35,868 bases of DNA from Pleurotus ostreatus/Saccharomyces cerevisiae fusant (GCA_024196135.1 JAMQCK010000225.1:1-35868); one strand, 5' to 3'; positions 9,330 to 19,659 are shown, counted from the first letter of the stretch. Translations and numbers: made by a program. Notes: generated from the sequence alone by a model not told the origin.

Positions 9330-10071
9330 CATTGGGAGGGCTGGATTTCCTTCGGTTGCACGCTATGGAAAGTCTTGGAACATCTAGATTGGTCACCATG
9401 GCGCGGTAGCTCGACTTCCTTTCGCTAACCTCGACAGAAGCCGGACCAGCTTTCCACGGTGAAGAGCGCTAAGAGCCCGATTGTGAGTCAAGTGAGTGCG
9501 TGAGCGAAGGTGAGGAAGAGTGATGAGGGGCCCTTCATTTGACAGATGACCGTGGTGCCAGGGTTCTGTGAACCTGTCTGCATAACTCCAAAGGACTAGA
9601 TTCGGGCATCGTCGAACGAGATCGTGCCATGGAGGATTGATCTTACTGTCGGAATGGGTACCCTCTACCAACCTGAAGCAATACTGATGCTGAGCCCTGA
9701 AATCCAAAACAGATTTGCTGCGCCGCTGCCATCACTCGGAATCAGGCAGACCGTGATCCTACCTTGCTTGCTCCCTTCCCCTTTCTTTGCTTGTAAGGTC
9801 CTTGTACTTCAGTTAGCTAGGAAGAGAGGGGTGAGGTTCACTCACTTTTGTATAATATTATGTATCTTTTTTGTGCTCTCGATGACGTGAGACAACTGAA
9901 GCTGCAGTAGCAGCACACAGTGCATCCTCACTATGTCCGGTTCTGCACGCAATATGCCCACTCCGTGATGGCCTGTGGTAGTGTGTTACAACAAAGGCAG
10001 GTCTCGTAACATGCCCCTCGGGCCACTTACCTAGTGTTGATGACCTACGTTCTAATGCTCCGTCATCGCAG
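9330..10071. other. No gene resolved; upstream of the hydratase pseudogene
   Basis: The missing N-terminal exon(s) of the MaoC-like pseudogene should lie in the right half of this stretch, but I could not phase any segment convincingly onto the exon that starts at 10072. A CTAAT-type branch and acceptor (catcgcag, ending 10071) precede that exon. Nothing else is identifiable. Confidence 0.35.
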
Positions 10072-12151
10072 TTGGGGAATCGGTCTCTTCTCCGACCTAT
10101 GCCACCGTCCTCCCATTCGTAGCCAATGCGTTGATGAATCTGATGCTGGATCGCCTCCATGGGAAACCAGTACCGACACAGGACGGTGATACCCTCGTAT
10201 TGGAGCCTCGGGATGTCGTACGTGAATGCAAACCCCTCGTAGCCCTCATTGATCGGCAGCGCAGGTGGACACAGGGACGGTTGTTGAGTCTCTGACAATG
10301 CTGCCAATCGAAAGCGGCAATGGCTTCAAGATCAAATCTCGGTATGTAAAGGAACAGCATGATGGTGAGGACCCATCCATCTCATGCTTTCGTGACTACC
10401 TCCCATCCACTGTGTACCGTCTCAGATCGCGGCGCATATTTGACGTTAGAAAACACGATTATTGACACTGAGGGTGTGGTTTACGCCAAGGTCTATGTAT
10501 GTATGATTTTACTGTGCCGCGAACGTACGTCTGATCCCTGCATGATCAGTCTACAATATACAATCTCGGCTGGAGAGGAGAACCCCCGGACATCATCGGT
10601 ATACCGGAAGGGTAAGTGACACCTACCCGAGCTCCTGTTACGTGCATCGTGCACAGGTCAGGCAGATATGTTTCCCTTGGCGTCCTTTTGTTTCCGACAC
10701 TTTACTTACCTTTACGAACTCATTCTTCTTCTTCCGCGTTTCCGACATTTCCGCTCTCGCAGTTACTTTCCGATCTGCACATTGTTTCCGACTCGGAATC
10801 CCGTTCACCGTTTTACCGTCTTATCTTATGCTCATCCTCCTCTCATCCTTTCGCCATCGCACGTATTACTGCGCCCGCTACTTATCGCCACTTTACCAAG
10901 ATCCGAAAGCACAGTTTCCACGCGGACTGGTGCTGATCCTTACTCCGTCCACATGCATCGGATTCCGATGCATCGCACTCACTACTCGTATATAAGCTGG
11001 CCAGCTGCTCCTAGATAGCCAGCGGAAATATCAACTTGGTTTCCCCTTGAACAACTAGCCTTCTCTCAGCTTCCTCCTCTCTTAACTCTCTTCCCGCGGA
11101 TCCACCCGGACCTCCAGCCGGAAACGCGCGGACTTCATCTCGCATCCTCGTTTCTCAGCGGAGCGCAGAGACATCAACGGCGTCGTCTCTTATAGATGCT
11201 CGCAACGCTCTACAGTCCAGTGGGCACGCCATACCTAACAGCTCCGGACCACATCGTGAGGTGTGAGGTTACCGCACAGAAGGCGTTCAGTTTTCAAATT
11301 TCAAATGAGCGGCGACTACGAGCCTGCTCACTTCGGTGAGCTGTTGCCTTACTACCGAAGCACCTTTGCTTAAGGCTGACTCCCCATCGTAGGCCCGCGA
11401 CTGGGCGAGCATGCAGGCACGAGCGGTAACATCTTCCACCGATTCGCGACTTTTGGCATCGCGGCACGTACGGTATCGACGGTCATCGCTGCACGCAAAC
11501 TGGTGTTGTTTGGTGCACAGTTCGCTTCACCTGTCTACATAGGTGATGCACTGGAAATCCGCATGTGGTTATCATCCAGCGGTATGCCAAACACGCCCGA
11601 AGTGGTCTTCCAGACTCTGAATGCCGCCTCAGGAAAGGTACGCCAACGCTTGTGCAATAGGCCAATGGCGCTTTTAGTCTATTTGCTGATTGCAGCTTTC
11701 GTATGCCGTGCATGCTCACGTCTACGATAGGTCGCATCAGACCGTGGATTTGCCAAGTTCAAGGCCATGCCAGAGTTGTCTCCCATTGTTTCCGGAGCTG
11801 GTGGGTCTTGACACAATTGCGCTAAGTTCATATCTGAGTTTTGGCCCCCAGACCCTCAGGACACGGCATTGGAAGACACTTACGGTGATACACCCAGCCA
11901 GTCTGGTGTTGATCCTCTTCAAATGTTCGTTCATTTTGCAGTATAGTACTTGTCATACTGACTCTTGTCCCGCAGTATGGATGTGGATGACGAGGATGAG
12001 TTGCCGCAGTCAGCCTTGAGTAGGCAAGCTGACCCGTATGTATCTCCCTACTGCCCGTATTCGCTCATAGTATTGACACTTTAGATTGAGTGTCCAATAC
12101 GCCAACCCAAATTGTGGGAGCGCACCCGGGCTTGTAAGGAGCTTGATATGA
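10072..12151 (+). pseudogene. MaoC-like (hot-dog) enoyl-CoA hydratase 2-type gene, disrupted
   Basis: Exons: 10072-10217, 10265-10364, 10426-10496, 10550-about 10635, 11241-11335, 11393-11637, 11731-11800, 11852-11924, 11976-12035, 12085-12151. Introns run 47-93 nt with GTACGT, GTGAGG, GTATGT, GTGAGC donors and AG acceptors; phases agree throughout. The product reads like the double hot-dog hydratase-2/MaoC family of peroxisomal beta-oxidation: EPRDVVDTG, TMLPIESGNGFKIKSR, DRGAYLTLENTIIDTEGVVY, then the catalytic-half motif SGDYEPAHF, followed by FATFGIAARTV and FASPVYIGD. Defects: a 605-bp solo LTR at 10636, an in-frame TAA at 10613-10615 (unless it lies in an intron), and a tandem TTTCAAA duplication at 11292-11305 that shifts frame just before SGDY. 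The last exon ends inside a Copia-like LTR, so the tail is chimeric. Confidence 0.8.
10636..11240 (+). mobile_element. Solo LTR (gypsy-type, TGTTA...TAACA), 605 bp
   Basis: The element starts TGTTACGTGCATCG and ends ATACCTAACA, so the termini are inverted TGTTA/TAACA. It is flanked by a perfect 5-bp target duplication GCTCC (10631-10635 and 11241-11245). The U3 part is rich in TTTCCG motifs, and TATATAAGC near 10990 is the likely promoter, which sets plus orientation. No internal region remains, so it arose by LTR-LTR recombination. It interrupts the MaoC-like gene. Confidence 0.92.
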
Positions 12152-12350
12152 GGCAAGCGAAGAGATAGGTAAAGACCTGTTATTCTGGAGGGCAGAGAGG
12201 GCCTCCCTATATATGTACAGGATGGTAGGTAACATGCGATGGTGAAGTGGACAGGTAAACAATAAACATATGATGTTGTAGTCAAGTGAGCTCAAGAGAA
12301 TTGAGAGATCTTCAATTACCTACCAAAATACTCAATCATAGTCTGTTACA
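12113..12350 (+). mobile_element. Copia-like LTR, about 238 bp
   Basis: It starts TGTGGGAGCGCACC and ends CTGTTACA, with a TATA-like ctatatatgtaca near 12213. A related copy starts at 22808 (TGTGGAAGCACATC) and shares atatgaggcaag, tatatgt-tacaggatggtag and aaacaat-aacatat. The site just downstream (12357-12369) resembles a Copia primer-binding site. The 3' end of the hydratase pseudogene enters this LTR. Confidence 0.55.
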
Positions 12351-12356
12351 TCCTAT

Positions 12357-12369
12357 TGTGTATCAGAGC
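12357..12369 (+). other. Putative primer-binding site (initiator Met-tRNA type)
   Basis: TGTGTATCAGAGC closely matches TGGTATCAGAGC, the initiator-Met-tRNA complement commonly found after Copia 5' LTRs. It lies a few bases after the proposed LTR end. No intact gag follows. Confidence 0.45.
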
Positions 12370-12419
12370 ATATTAGTTTCGATATTTATCAGAGAATTCC
12401 TCAACGAAGGTGCAAGTGC

Positions 12420-12960
12420 AAGTTCATTCAAAGAATTCACTGTAAATGAAAGACCAAGACGACGAAATGTAAAGAGGCCGATGGGTTCGCCAACCCGTGT
12501 TCCAGGACTCTGCTGATTTCCCCCCTTGTGCACGTGTACGCCTAAGCAGCTTCTTTCTGCCTTCCATATCCTGCACGCACACCCTGATGTCGGCCAGGGC
12601 AACAAGGACCTTCGAAGAAAACGACCGATACGTCGTGTGCCCTCGCCCAGATGCGCACGACTACCAGCCATATTCCTCTTACATACGAACATATTCATCA
12701 GCCCTCGTAAGTTCTGCATTAGCCACCGCATGAAGTGGAGCCGCGTTCTGCAAGTGAAGAAATTGATATTTCTGCTAACTAATACACTCTATTCTCTAAG
12801 TAAAGTAAAAACAGTACATCAGGAAGCAGTAGAGCATATCAGAGGGGATGAAAAAAGGAAAGGGGACTAGACCTGCTACATTGTATGTGTAGAGTAGCCC
12901 AGCAGTGTGCTACAGGAAGCTGCACAAGAACAGGGGGCAGATACCCGTGGGGGATGGAGA
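12420..12960. repeat. Dispersed repeat related to 1-430 and 2515-2690
   Basis: The left part matches 1-430 and the right part (agtaaagtaaaaacagtacat onward) matches 2515-2690. It follows the Copia-like LTR and may be decayed internal sequence of that element. Frames here (up to about 120 codons) show no gag or pol motifs. Confidence 0.6.
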
Positions 12961-14507
12961 CAACGGCTGCGCCACCAGAAGAGGCGAAGCTCGGTGCATC
13001 GGGCCGGGACACCGCATGTCACGTGAGCGGCCGGAACAAGTCGGTCGCGGTCGATTCCTTCCCTTGCCTACTCCCCCCATCTCACTACTCCCTTTTCGAC
13101 GCGCGTCAGCTGTCTAGCCGCGCACTGTCCCAGGTGTACATATTATCCAAGCCACCGATCCGGTCTGCCACACCTCAGCGCCGCTCCGCCGCTGGCCCAT
13201 GCGCTCTGTGATGTGTTGCTAAGGCGATGACCCGGTGCGCGCCTCTTTCATTGACGATGACGGTGTCACTGACCACTCACTCCTCTACCTTCACCCACCC
13301 TCATCCTTCACTCGCCGCACGTAGCTTGGGCATCGCCCACTGGCCGCTGCATATGCGCAAATCAACCGTCGCGTGTTATCATCAAGCCACATCGCGCACG
13401 CAGGTCGACTTCGCGCATGCCCCATCCCTGCGCGTACAGTCAGGCAGCGCGGTCGTGCTCGCTCCCACTTGCATTCCGCGCTCACAGCAGGGCTGCGATC
13501 ACGCGCCGCTGCAGACATAAGGCGTGCTCCGGCGGTGGCGTGTACGGCAGGCAGGTGAAGGTGTGAGGCGGCAGCGGTTACACCACACGTAATGGAGGAC
13601 GTGGGAGCAACGGCATGGCATGGACGCTAGTCTCGTAGACCATCCTCCAGTAAACTGGAGTCTGGAGCCATTCGCGGGGGAGGTCGCAGAGTCGGCGTGG
13701 AGTTTGAATTTGACTTCAAGGTCAATGTCCGCTGTTCGAACCCGCACAAAATCCACAGGTCACGACGACTTTGTGTTGATGGCGGGAGATCGGCATTGCT
13801 TGGCACGCCTTATTTTTCAAAACTCCGTGCCCACTCCTTGACCTACCCCGTATATGGGGCCAGACTAATGAACGCCTGGGGATGAGCGGGATGTGGATCA
13901 GATGCGCAGGAATGGTGATCATCGAGCTGGCGCGAGCGTCGGGCGCGGAGAAGGACAGTACAGGTGCATTTACGGGCTTGCGCACTACCCGGTGTGTGTC
14001 ACCCGTCCTGGACATCTGCGAGTAGTTTGACGGCCGGCGTACGCGAGCGTGGTGGCCATGGCGCGAGATCGGCTTCTGCCGAGACGCGCGCTTTTGAACG
14101 TGACGGATGCGCGATACGAGATGTGCTCGGGTGACACTCCGCGACACAGTGAAGGGCGTGCGAGCGACGGGCAGGGCTATGGGGCGGGCAGGAGGTGTAC
14201 ATTACACGTCAGCAGCGCGGGCGGCGGGGTCACGTACCGCAGTATTGGGTGATGTGTATCGGGCGGCGATGAGCGGGCAATGGCAATGGCCCAGACAACA
14301 GACCGGGGCTCCTGTGAGGAGCCCTAGCAGGTGTAGTTATACTGAGTAGTGTACCCATGGAGGTTGTGAATTAGTGACTGATCAATGCTAGTAAAAGTTA
14401 GTGATCAATCAAATGAATGTAGTGATTATGAAAAGTCAGGTTTGAAGCAGCTTGATAGTGCTTGGCTGAAATCAAGGACAAGTGAAGTGTCTTGAGAGCG
14501 TTTGATA
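12961..14507. other. No gene seen; GC-rich spacer
   Basis: The long frames on both strands have biased, shadow-like composition and no domain. GTTCGAACCCGC near 13734 resembles a pol III B box, but no cloverleaf forms around it. A gaggagcc/ggctcc hairpin lies near 14308-14325. From about 14370 the sequence becomes AT-richer with repeated ttgaagc/cttgag motifs. Confidence 0.4.
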
Positions 14508-14933
14508 TCAGGCAATGACTTTTGAAGCTCTTGAGCATTTGAGACGCTTGAGTCCGCTTCGGGCCCCAGACCGCTTTTCCTGATGTCGTGTGCTGGTAGA
14601 ATAAGACAGCTCATTCGTCTCCGGGGCGAACACAGGGCGAGTGCGGCGGCGGATAGGTATGCAGGCGACCTCATCATACCCCAGTGACTGTGGGATTGGG
14701 AATCGATTTAGAGTGTCATCCATGTCTATGTCGAATGCCGCGTTTCCAGGTATGCCCAAGACGAGCTTCTTGATCTCGATATCCGGCCTGTCAAGTGCGC
14801 CAGCGTCCAGCGGGTACAACAGGTATTCCAGACCGAATCGAATGAAGTCTTTGCGTGTGATGTTGGCTAAGCTCAGTCGCTGCGAGGCGAGGCAGGCGAC
14901 GTGTAGGCAAATTTTGCAGTTTTGGCACTAGCG
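14508..14933 (-). CDS. Probable exon of an unidentified gene, with a Cys cluster
   Basis: A minus-strand frame runs from an acceptor-like ACGCTAG (exon starting at about 14933) to a stop at 14508. It opens with CQNCKICLHVACLASQRLS (C-x2-C-x2-C plus a later Cys), continues ITRKDFIRFGLEYLLYPLD and DRPDIEIKKLVLGIPGN, and includes FDIDMDDTLNRFPIP. Composition and mixed hydrophobic pattern look protein-like. The Cys cluster could be part of a zinc-binding fold. Neither the upstream nor the downstream exon is secured, and I do not recognise the family. Confidence 0.35.
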
Positions 14934-15189
14934 TATTTGGCCGGTTCCCACAGCCGATGGGACTTTCACTCATTCTCAAGGCACATGGGGACTGATCACT
15001 ATTTAGTATTGAGGCACATTAGCAGACTGGCTTTTATTGACATAAAGGAAAATATTACAATGTTCATTGTGGTGTCAAAGGTCAAAGTAGACCAAAGGTC
15101 CTTTGACTCAATGGGCAGCATTCGCGGTCCATTGGCGCCCTATTCAACGATGCAGGGAATGGGTCCTACAATAGTGGGTAGTCAGAGTT

Positions 15190-15630
15190 GAAGGAAATCA
15201 TAACAGTTCTGCTGACATATAATCTCACTGATCTCGATGGGTTCCGCGTAGGAAAACGTTATGTGTTGTGGGTAACGGACCACTCTGTCAAAACTAAGGG
15301 AGGAGTATCAATGAGAATGAACAATTGAAACTTACTGTTCCATGCATGGGCTGGAAATGCCGGATGAACATCACGTATAGGTGTACGAGGGCGCCTGCGG
15401 CTGTTGGGATGCTGTTGTGACTTTTGTCCTGTGTATCCCCCTCGCGAAACAACGGTCGAAAAACCCAGGCATATAGGTAATTCTCGTCGTCGTCCTTCAT
15501 GGTTCTGTCGCCGTCGCCAGCGTTTACGAGACCGGCTTGCCAGAAATTGTCTTACACGGTCAGAATTCAGCACTATCAGACGTCCAAGCTGTTTATCAAA
15601 GTTATCTCCGAGCTGCTTCAGAGCCCCCAT
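15190..15630 (-). CDS. Candidate spliced gene, unidentified
   Basis: Minus strand from 15630: the exon MGALKQLGDNFDKQLGRLIV ends before a GTAAGA donor. A 60-nt intron ending AAG joins in phase to DDDENYLYAWVFRPLFREGD, later GALVHLYVMFIRHFQPMHG, followed by a consensus GTAAGT donor (near 15340). A further open segment (VVRYPQHITFSYAEPIEI, stop near 15190) is in the wrong phase for the nearest acceptor. A frameshift or a missed splice site is therefore likely. No domain is recognised. Confidence 0.4.
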
Positions 15631-16009
15631 TCTCTGTCTTCCTCTCCTTCTTTTTCATCCAGAGAAGTTCGTACGTACTGCTAGTTAAGCGTATTTCCGT
15701 ACAAATTCTGACCATATTCCGGTCTCTAAGTGTAGTGCAGCTGAGGGAGCACTTCCACGTGTGAGAATGATGAGAGGGGTCTTGCACAGCCTCAACACTC
15801 GATGAGACCTTCGTCCCTCCCCGCTCTTGCGTAATCCGCAGGACAGTCACAAAATATTCAGGGATGCTGAGAAAGTGTCAACATACACTCCCTGTGAGTT
15901 CGATCTCCATGAATGGCTGCATTGTCAAGATGTGACATCTTGGAGAGTACCGAGTGCCTCGAGGACGGGCCGAGAAGCCGATCCGATCATTCAAGGCATC
16001 GAGGACACG

Positions 16010-16910
16010 TGTTCCTCATCCTCCACTACCACCACCATGCCGCCTACATGTCCCGCCGTCGCTCTCTGGCATCCCTCCCATGTTTTCTTACTTTCTCAAC
16101 ACCTCGTGATAGCCACCGTTGAGGCACACGCCCGCAAGGGCATCACGCAAAACAACGCGAAAAATGCAATGGCAACAGCCTTCGAACTGGATGCGGAGGG
16201 GGGTTTTGAGTGCGTGATTGTGCCCACCAGCTCATCTCAATATCAACTACCACTTGTTCGTGACGCGGAGGGGGGCGGGGGGAGGATCCAGAGCGATGAA
16301 ATGGAGGAAGTGGGGCAAACATTGCCCCACTCCTCATCAGACCGCGTCTGAAGGCACAAGGGCATCCATCACCTATGATGCTTTACGCGTCCTAAGCGAG
16401 CCCTCGGCAGCCGTATGGCTGTCACATTACCCTTGCGCGTGTGTATCGCGACCAGCGCGGGTGAGTTGTGCCGCTCACCCTTCCCCTCTCCCTCTCCTGC
16501 TGCTGTAGAGAATTTCCCTTGCAGTGCTGGACTGCATTGCAAGAGACACGTCCCACGCATTCGGGCAGCGACCTCGGGGCACTGTGCACGCAGCTAGCGC
16601 ATGCTGAGGCCGCATTTTCGCTTGCCGCGTGTTCTGCACCCCTCCCCCAACCCCTCCAGCTCGTCCTATGATGGTGCGCTACGGCTTCATCTCTTCGCGC
16701 CTTGACAATACTCTGGGCGGCCGAGGAGGTGTAGCTGCGCAGATTGCGGCGAATTTCTCCTTCCCGCGGATGTTGCGTGCCTACGCGGCTGCAAGGGCCT
16801 CTCACCTTCAGGTGATGCCCTTGTCCCAGCCTCATCTATGCGGTCCTGCGCTCATTCAGAGCACCAGGAGCCTATAGCAGCACCCCAACCTTGACCTGCT
16901 CCCCCCCTCA
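16010..16910. repeat. GC-rich dispersed repeat, copy 2
   Basis: Diverged copy of 8040-8930 in the same orientation (landmarks are listed under copy 1). The 174-codon plus-strand frame overlapping it (15827-16351) is rich in Ser/Thr/Pro runs and has no domain, so it is not called as a gene. Confidence 0.6.
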
Positions 16911-16925
16911 TGCTACATGGTCACT

Positions 16926-17075
16926 TGTTAGGACCGTGCAGCCTACGCTGTTAAGGCCGAGGTCGATCCCCTTTGCCCTAGATCGGATTAGCTATTCATG
17001 CACGCCCAGGAGGAAAGAAAGACAAAGAAAGGATCAGGGAATAGATAAAAGCAAGGAGGGATCAAGGGTAAGGCT
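16926..17075 (-). mobile_element. LTR fragment (3' end of the TGTTA...TAACA family)
   Basis: It begins TGTTAGGACCGTGCAGCCTA, as does the intact solo LTR at 24711, and matches it through ggattagctattcatgc-cgccca. It is lost after about 150 bp. Being in minus orientation, only the 3' (U5) end of the LTR remains. Confidence 0.75.
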
Positions 17076-17689
17076 GTGACATGCTGGTAAACCTCCCACA
17101 ATGATGATGCTTCCTAAAGAACTTACAGGACAACATCCTCAATGCGTAGATTGGCAGTCAGGCGCTGAGGAGCTCACTGTTACTCTCGGACATTTGGTGC
17201 AGGTGGATAAGCCCGCTCGGTGGTATAATTGTAAGGTTGGAAAGCACAATCTTTCACCCTTTTCAGTCATAAAATACCCCTAATACACCTGTTGTACATC
17301 CAGGACACTGGTGCAGTATATATGGATCTGCCTAACCAGGCTAGACTTATGCATGCATAATATACATTTATTAGCCTCTTGCCTTTGACCCACATGGTGC
17401 CTCCACTGCTTGAGCGCAAGCTTGTTGGCGTGCACGCGGGGCTCACCAGTTCCCTCTCCAGGTGTGATGCAATATGGAAATAGGTCTCAGAGACCCTCAA
17501 CGCCCAAGCCCTAACGTCGGAGCCGACACAGTCGTAGGACACACCTTTTGTCTCTCCTGACGCCCTGTCCCGTCTTTTGAGGGAATCAAATATCAAGAGA
17601 CAGTGACAAGGAGTACGAGTACAAGCAGGAGATCAAATGTCCATAAGATTAACAAGCTCTGCAACCACAACAAGAGAGACATCAAGATC
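17076..17689. other. No gene resolved
   Basis: A minus-strand frame (17596-17267) reads FDSLKRRDRASGETKGVSYD and ERELVSP. It is weakly protein-like, has no homologue I recognise and has no supported splice sites. The rest is AT-rich spacer. Confidence 0.3.
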
Positions 17690-17870
17690 AGGAGATATCC
17701 ACACCACCCACATGCGCCCACAAGCGTGATGTGAACTCAACTGGCTTGGTCTTGTTTGGTTTGTGGACTGATGGTACTTGCATGTGTTGACGCCCTATCT
17801 GTCATCACCTATGATTTATTCATGGTGTATTTCCTTTATATTGTCAAAAATGGTGCATAGGAGGGCAAAT
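17690..17870. repeat. Dispersed repeat, related to 23250-23447
   Basis: Shared order: atatcca-accacccac, gcgcccacaagc, tttggtcttgttt, actgatgg-atttgcat-tgttgac, ccct-at-cacctatga, tgtgtt-ccctttatat. Same orientation, moderately diverged, no coding potential. Confidence 0.7.
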
Positions 17871-18014
17871 CTGCCTTTTCCCTGGCGACGCGCCACAAAG
17901 TGTCACGTCACAGAGTGGAGGTTCGCTCCCTCCACCGCAACATCGCGCTAGGGTCACGGTCCGGATTAGGAAGGTGCCCCTATCTGTAGATACGGGCGAC
18001 GTGGCGCCTCGTTC

Positions 18015-18430
18015 CCAACTTCCCTCAGTCGCTATCTCACTAGCAGGAAGACTGAGGGTTTTTTTTTGTGGATGTGTTTACAATGCTTTGTACCTATCCT
18101 GTGGGCCTCTCGACGCACTACAAGATACAAAACATCTGCATAGGGGGATCCGAGGAGCTATAACCTCAGATATGAAAAAATAAAGGGGATAAGAGAGCCA
18201 TTGACAGAGAGAGGTTCGGAACCAGTCTCCCCACGTTGAGGAAATGCGTTTACGCACTACAAGTGTGGGACTCGAAGGGTGGTCACCCATCCTTAATACC
18301 CACTAAAACCCAAATGTCAGTGACCCAATTATGACTGAGGGTATGTTGCTCACTTACTGTACCTATATTATATACTAACCTTACTTTATTTAATCTTGCG
18401 CGTCCTGCGCTCTTTTAGCTCGTGAAAGGG
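18015..18430. repeat. Repeat unit also present at 28460-28533 (inverted), here split by a SINE-like insert
   Basis: ttccctcagtcgctatctcactagcaggaag (18019-18050, written here in part) and cttgcgcgtcctgcgct (near 18396) recur as neighbours on the minus strand at 28460-28533. There the two blocks are almost contiguous. Here they are separated by about 340 bp, most of which is the insertion at 18060-18332. Confidence 0.7.
18060..18332 (-). mobile_element. SINE-like insertion with a 5S-rRNA-type box
   Basis: A 10-bp direct repeat GACTGAGGGT flanks the insert (18050-18059 and 18333-18342). On the minus strand the body ends in an A-rich tail (ACAAAAAAAAAC) at one duplication. Its head contains GGATGGGTGACCACC (about 18278-18292), identical to the conserved box C region of 5S rRNA genes, followed by CCTTCGAGTCC, which resembles a tRNA-type B box. 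Short target duplication, poly-A tail and pol III-type box together indicate a SINE. No homologous copy elsewhere in the window was noticed. Confidence 0.7.
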
Positions 18431-18639
18431 TGCCTAGATGTTAGCCTCGTCTCCACTCAGCCACTGCCGGCTGGTCCCTTAGTGGAAAGTACAACTGAGG
18501 CAGCTGACCGCCCAGCTGCGGTGCGCCAAACAAGAACATGTCGCCGTGTATTTCCTCCCTCACACATCCTCAACCCTTCACCTCCTGGGAGAAACCACGT
18601 TTGATACAAAGAATGCAACAACACCAATAACTGCTGTTA

Positions 18640-18846
18640 GTGTTTTGGATATTGGATGTGTCTCTCTCAGAAGGCATCCTCCTGCAGCCTACGCAGCAGC
18701 TCTACGACTTTCTTGCACTACATCAATATGAAACAGTCCTTCATGTGCACCGTGAACTCCGGATGATTCATATGAGCAGTGATTGTAATGAGGATGAGGA
18801 GCAGGTGGTCCGGGAGGTTCTTGGTGACTTTCTTCAACTTGAGTAG
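18640..18846 (+). other. Weak coding-like stretch
   Basis: An open plus-strand frame ends with QQLYDFLALHQYETVLHVHR, then acidic EDEEQVVREVLGDFLQLE before TAG. The charge pattern is protein-like, but there is no domain, no supported splice site and no clear start. It may be a fragment of a decayed gene between repeats. Confidence 0.2.
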
Positions 18847-18898
18847 GGATACCACCCATTTGAGCTGGTTGTCCCACTTAATCGCACAGGTCAGGAGG

Positions 18899-18975
18899 TG
18901 TTAGGATTGTGCAGCCTACATTGTTGAGGCCGAGATTGGTTCCTTTTACCCCGGATCAGATAGTTATCAGAAGTG
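18899..18975 (-). mobile_element. Short LTR fragment (same family as 24711-25329)
   Basis: TGTTAGGATTGTGCAGCCTA then ttgaggccgagat and ccttttaccccggatcaga follow the 3' end of the family LTR for about 75 bp and then stop. Confidence 0.65.
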
Positions 18976-19160
18976 GATGCAAGAAGTGACCGATGGATAG
19001 GGAGGTTACAGATCGCAGGAGCGTCGGCAGTAGATGATTGAATGCGACCCAGCGGTCGGATGGCAGCAGCAAGGGGGATAAAGCAAGCAGCAGACCTGGT
19101 ACAAAGCCCCAGGCAAGGGCCTTAGAGGCCCCCTCAGCCAGGCAGGCGGCCGGGGGCCGA

Positions 19161-19177
19161 GGGGGGGGGGGGGGGGG
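19161..19177 (+). repeat. Poly-G run, G17
   Basis: Seventeen consecutive G residues follow a G-rich stretch (cgggggccga). It is a G-quadruplex-prone and sequencing-error-prone tract, so its exact length should be treated as approximate. Confidence 0.9.
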
Positions 19178-19324
19178 AGGCTGGCGCGCCCAGTGGCAAT
19201 GCCGAGCACAGACAGGTACCGAAGGTGACAACGCATGGACTAGACATGGTATGGGTGTGACTACTCGGTATATAAAGCATGAGCACGTGATGTGACCAAG
19301 TGACTGCTAGAGTCAGGCTGTACC

Positions 19325-19649
19325 TACAGCAGTTTGCAAAACGCTAGAGGACTCGCGCAGACAACGGTAGGTGACGTTTCTGTCCCACGCCACCGCGGGG
19401 CCGCTTCAACGCCGCCCTCACGCGCGCAGCTCAGCGTCCGGCGACGACGGACGCAGCAACGCGTACGCCTCCATGCCTACCGATGGCGGTCCAAACGGTA
19501 CTCACCGAGCATGCGTGGCCAGTAGCCTGCCTGCATCCCCACGCTGCGCACACCCTTGGCGATATTTAGCGTGCAAGGGCCGTTTGGGGCGCGATGACCT
19601 CACATATCTCCTCGAGCCGAAGTCATCTACCGTTTTGCAAACTGCTGTA
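19325..19649. mobile_element. Tc1/mariner-type MITE, 325 bp
   Basis: Perfect 19-bp inverted ends, TACAGCAGTTTGCAAAACG at 19325-19343 and its complement at 19631-19649, start and end with TA. This fits the TA target duplication and CAG...CTG termini of Tc1/mariner. The interior is GC-rich with no transposase. It sits immediately beside the LTR remnant that follows and may have inserted into it. Confidence 0.8.
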
Positions 19650-19659
19650 ATAGCTACAA

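Noticed and set aside
13730..13750. GTTCGAACCCGC, another B-box-like motif
   Set aside because: No cloverleaf can be drawn with the upstream 60-90 bp.
15827..16351. 174-codon plus-strand ORF
   Set aside because: It overlaps the dispersed GC-rich repeat, has no domain, and the frame is not kept in the copy at 8 kb.
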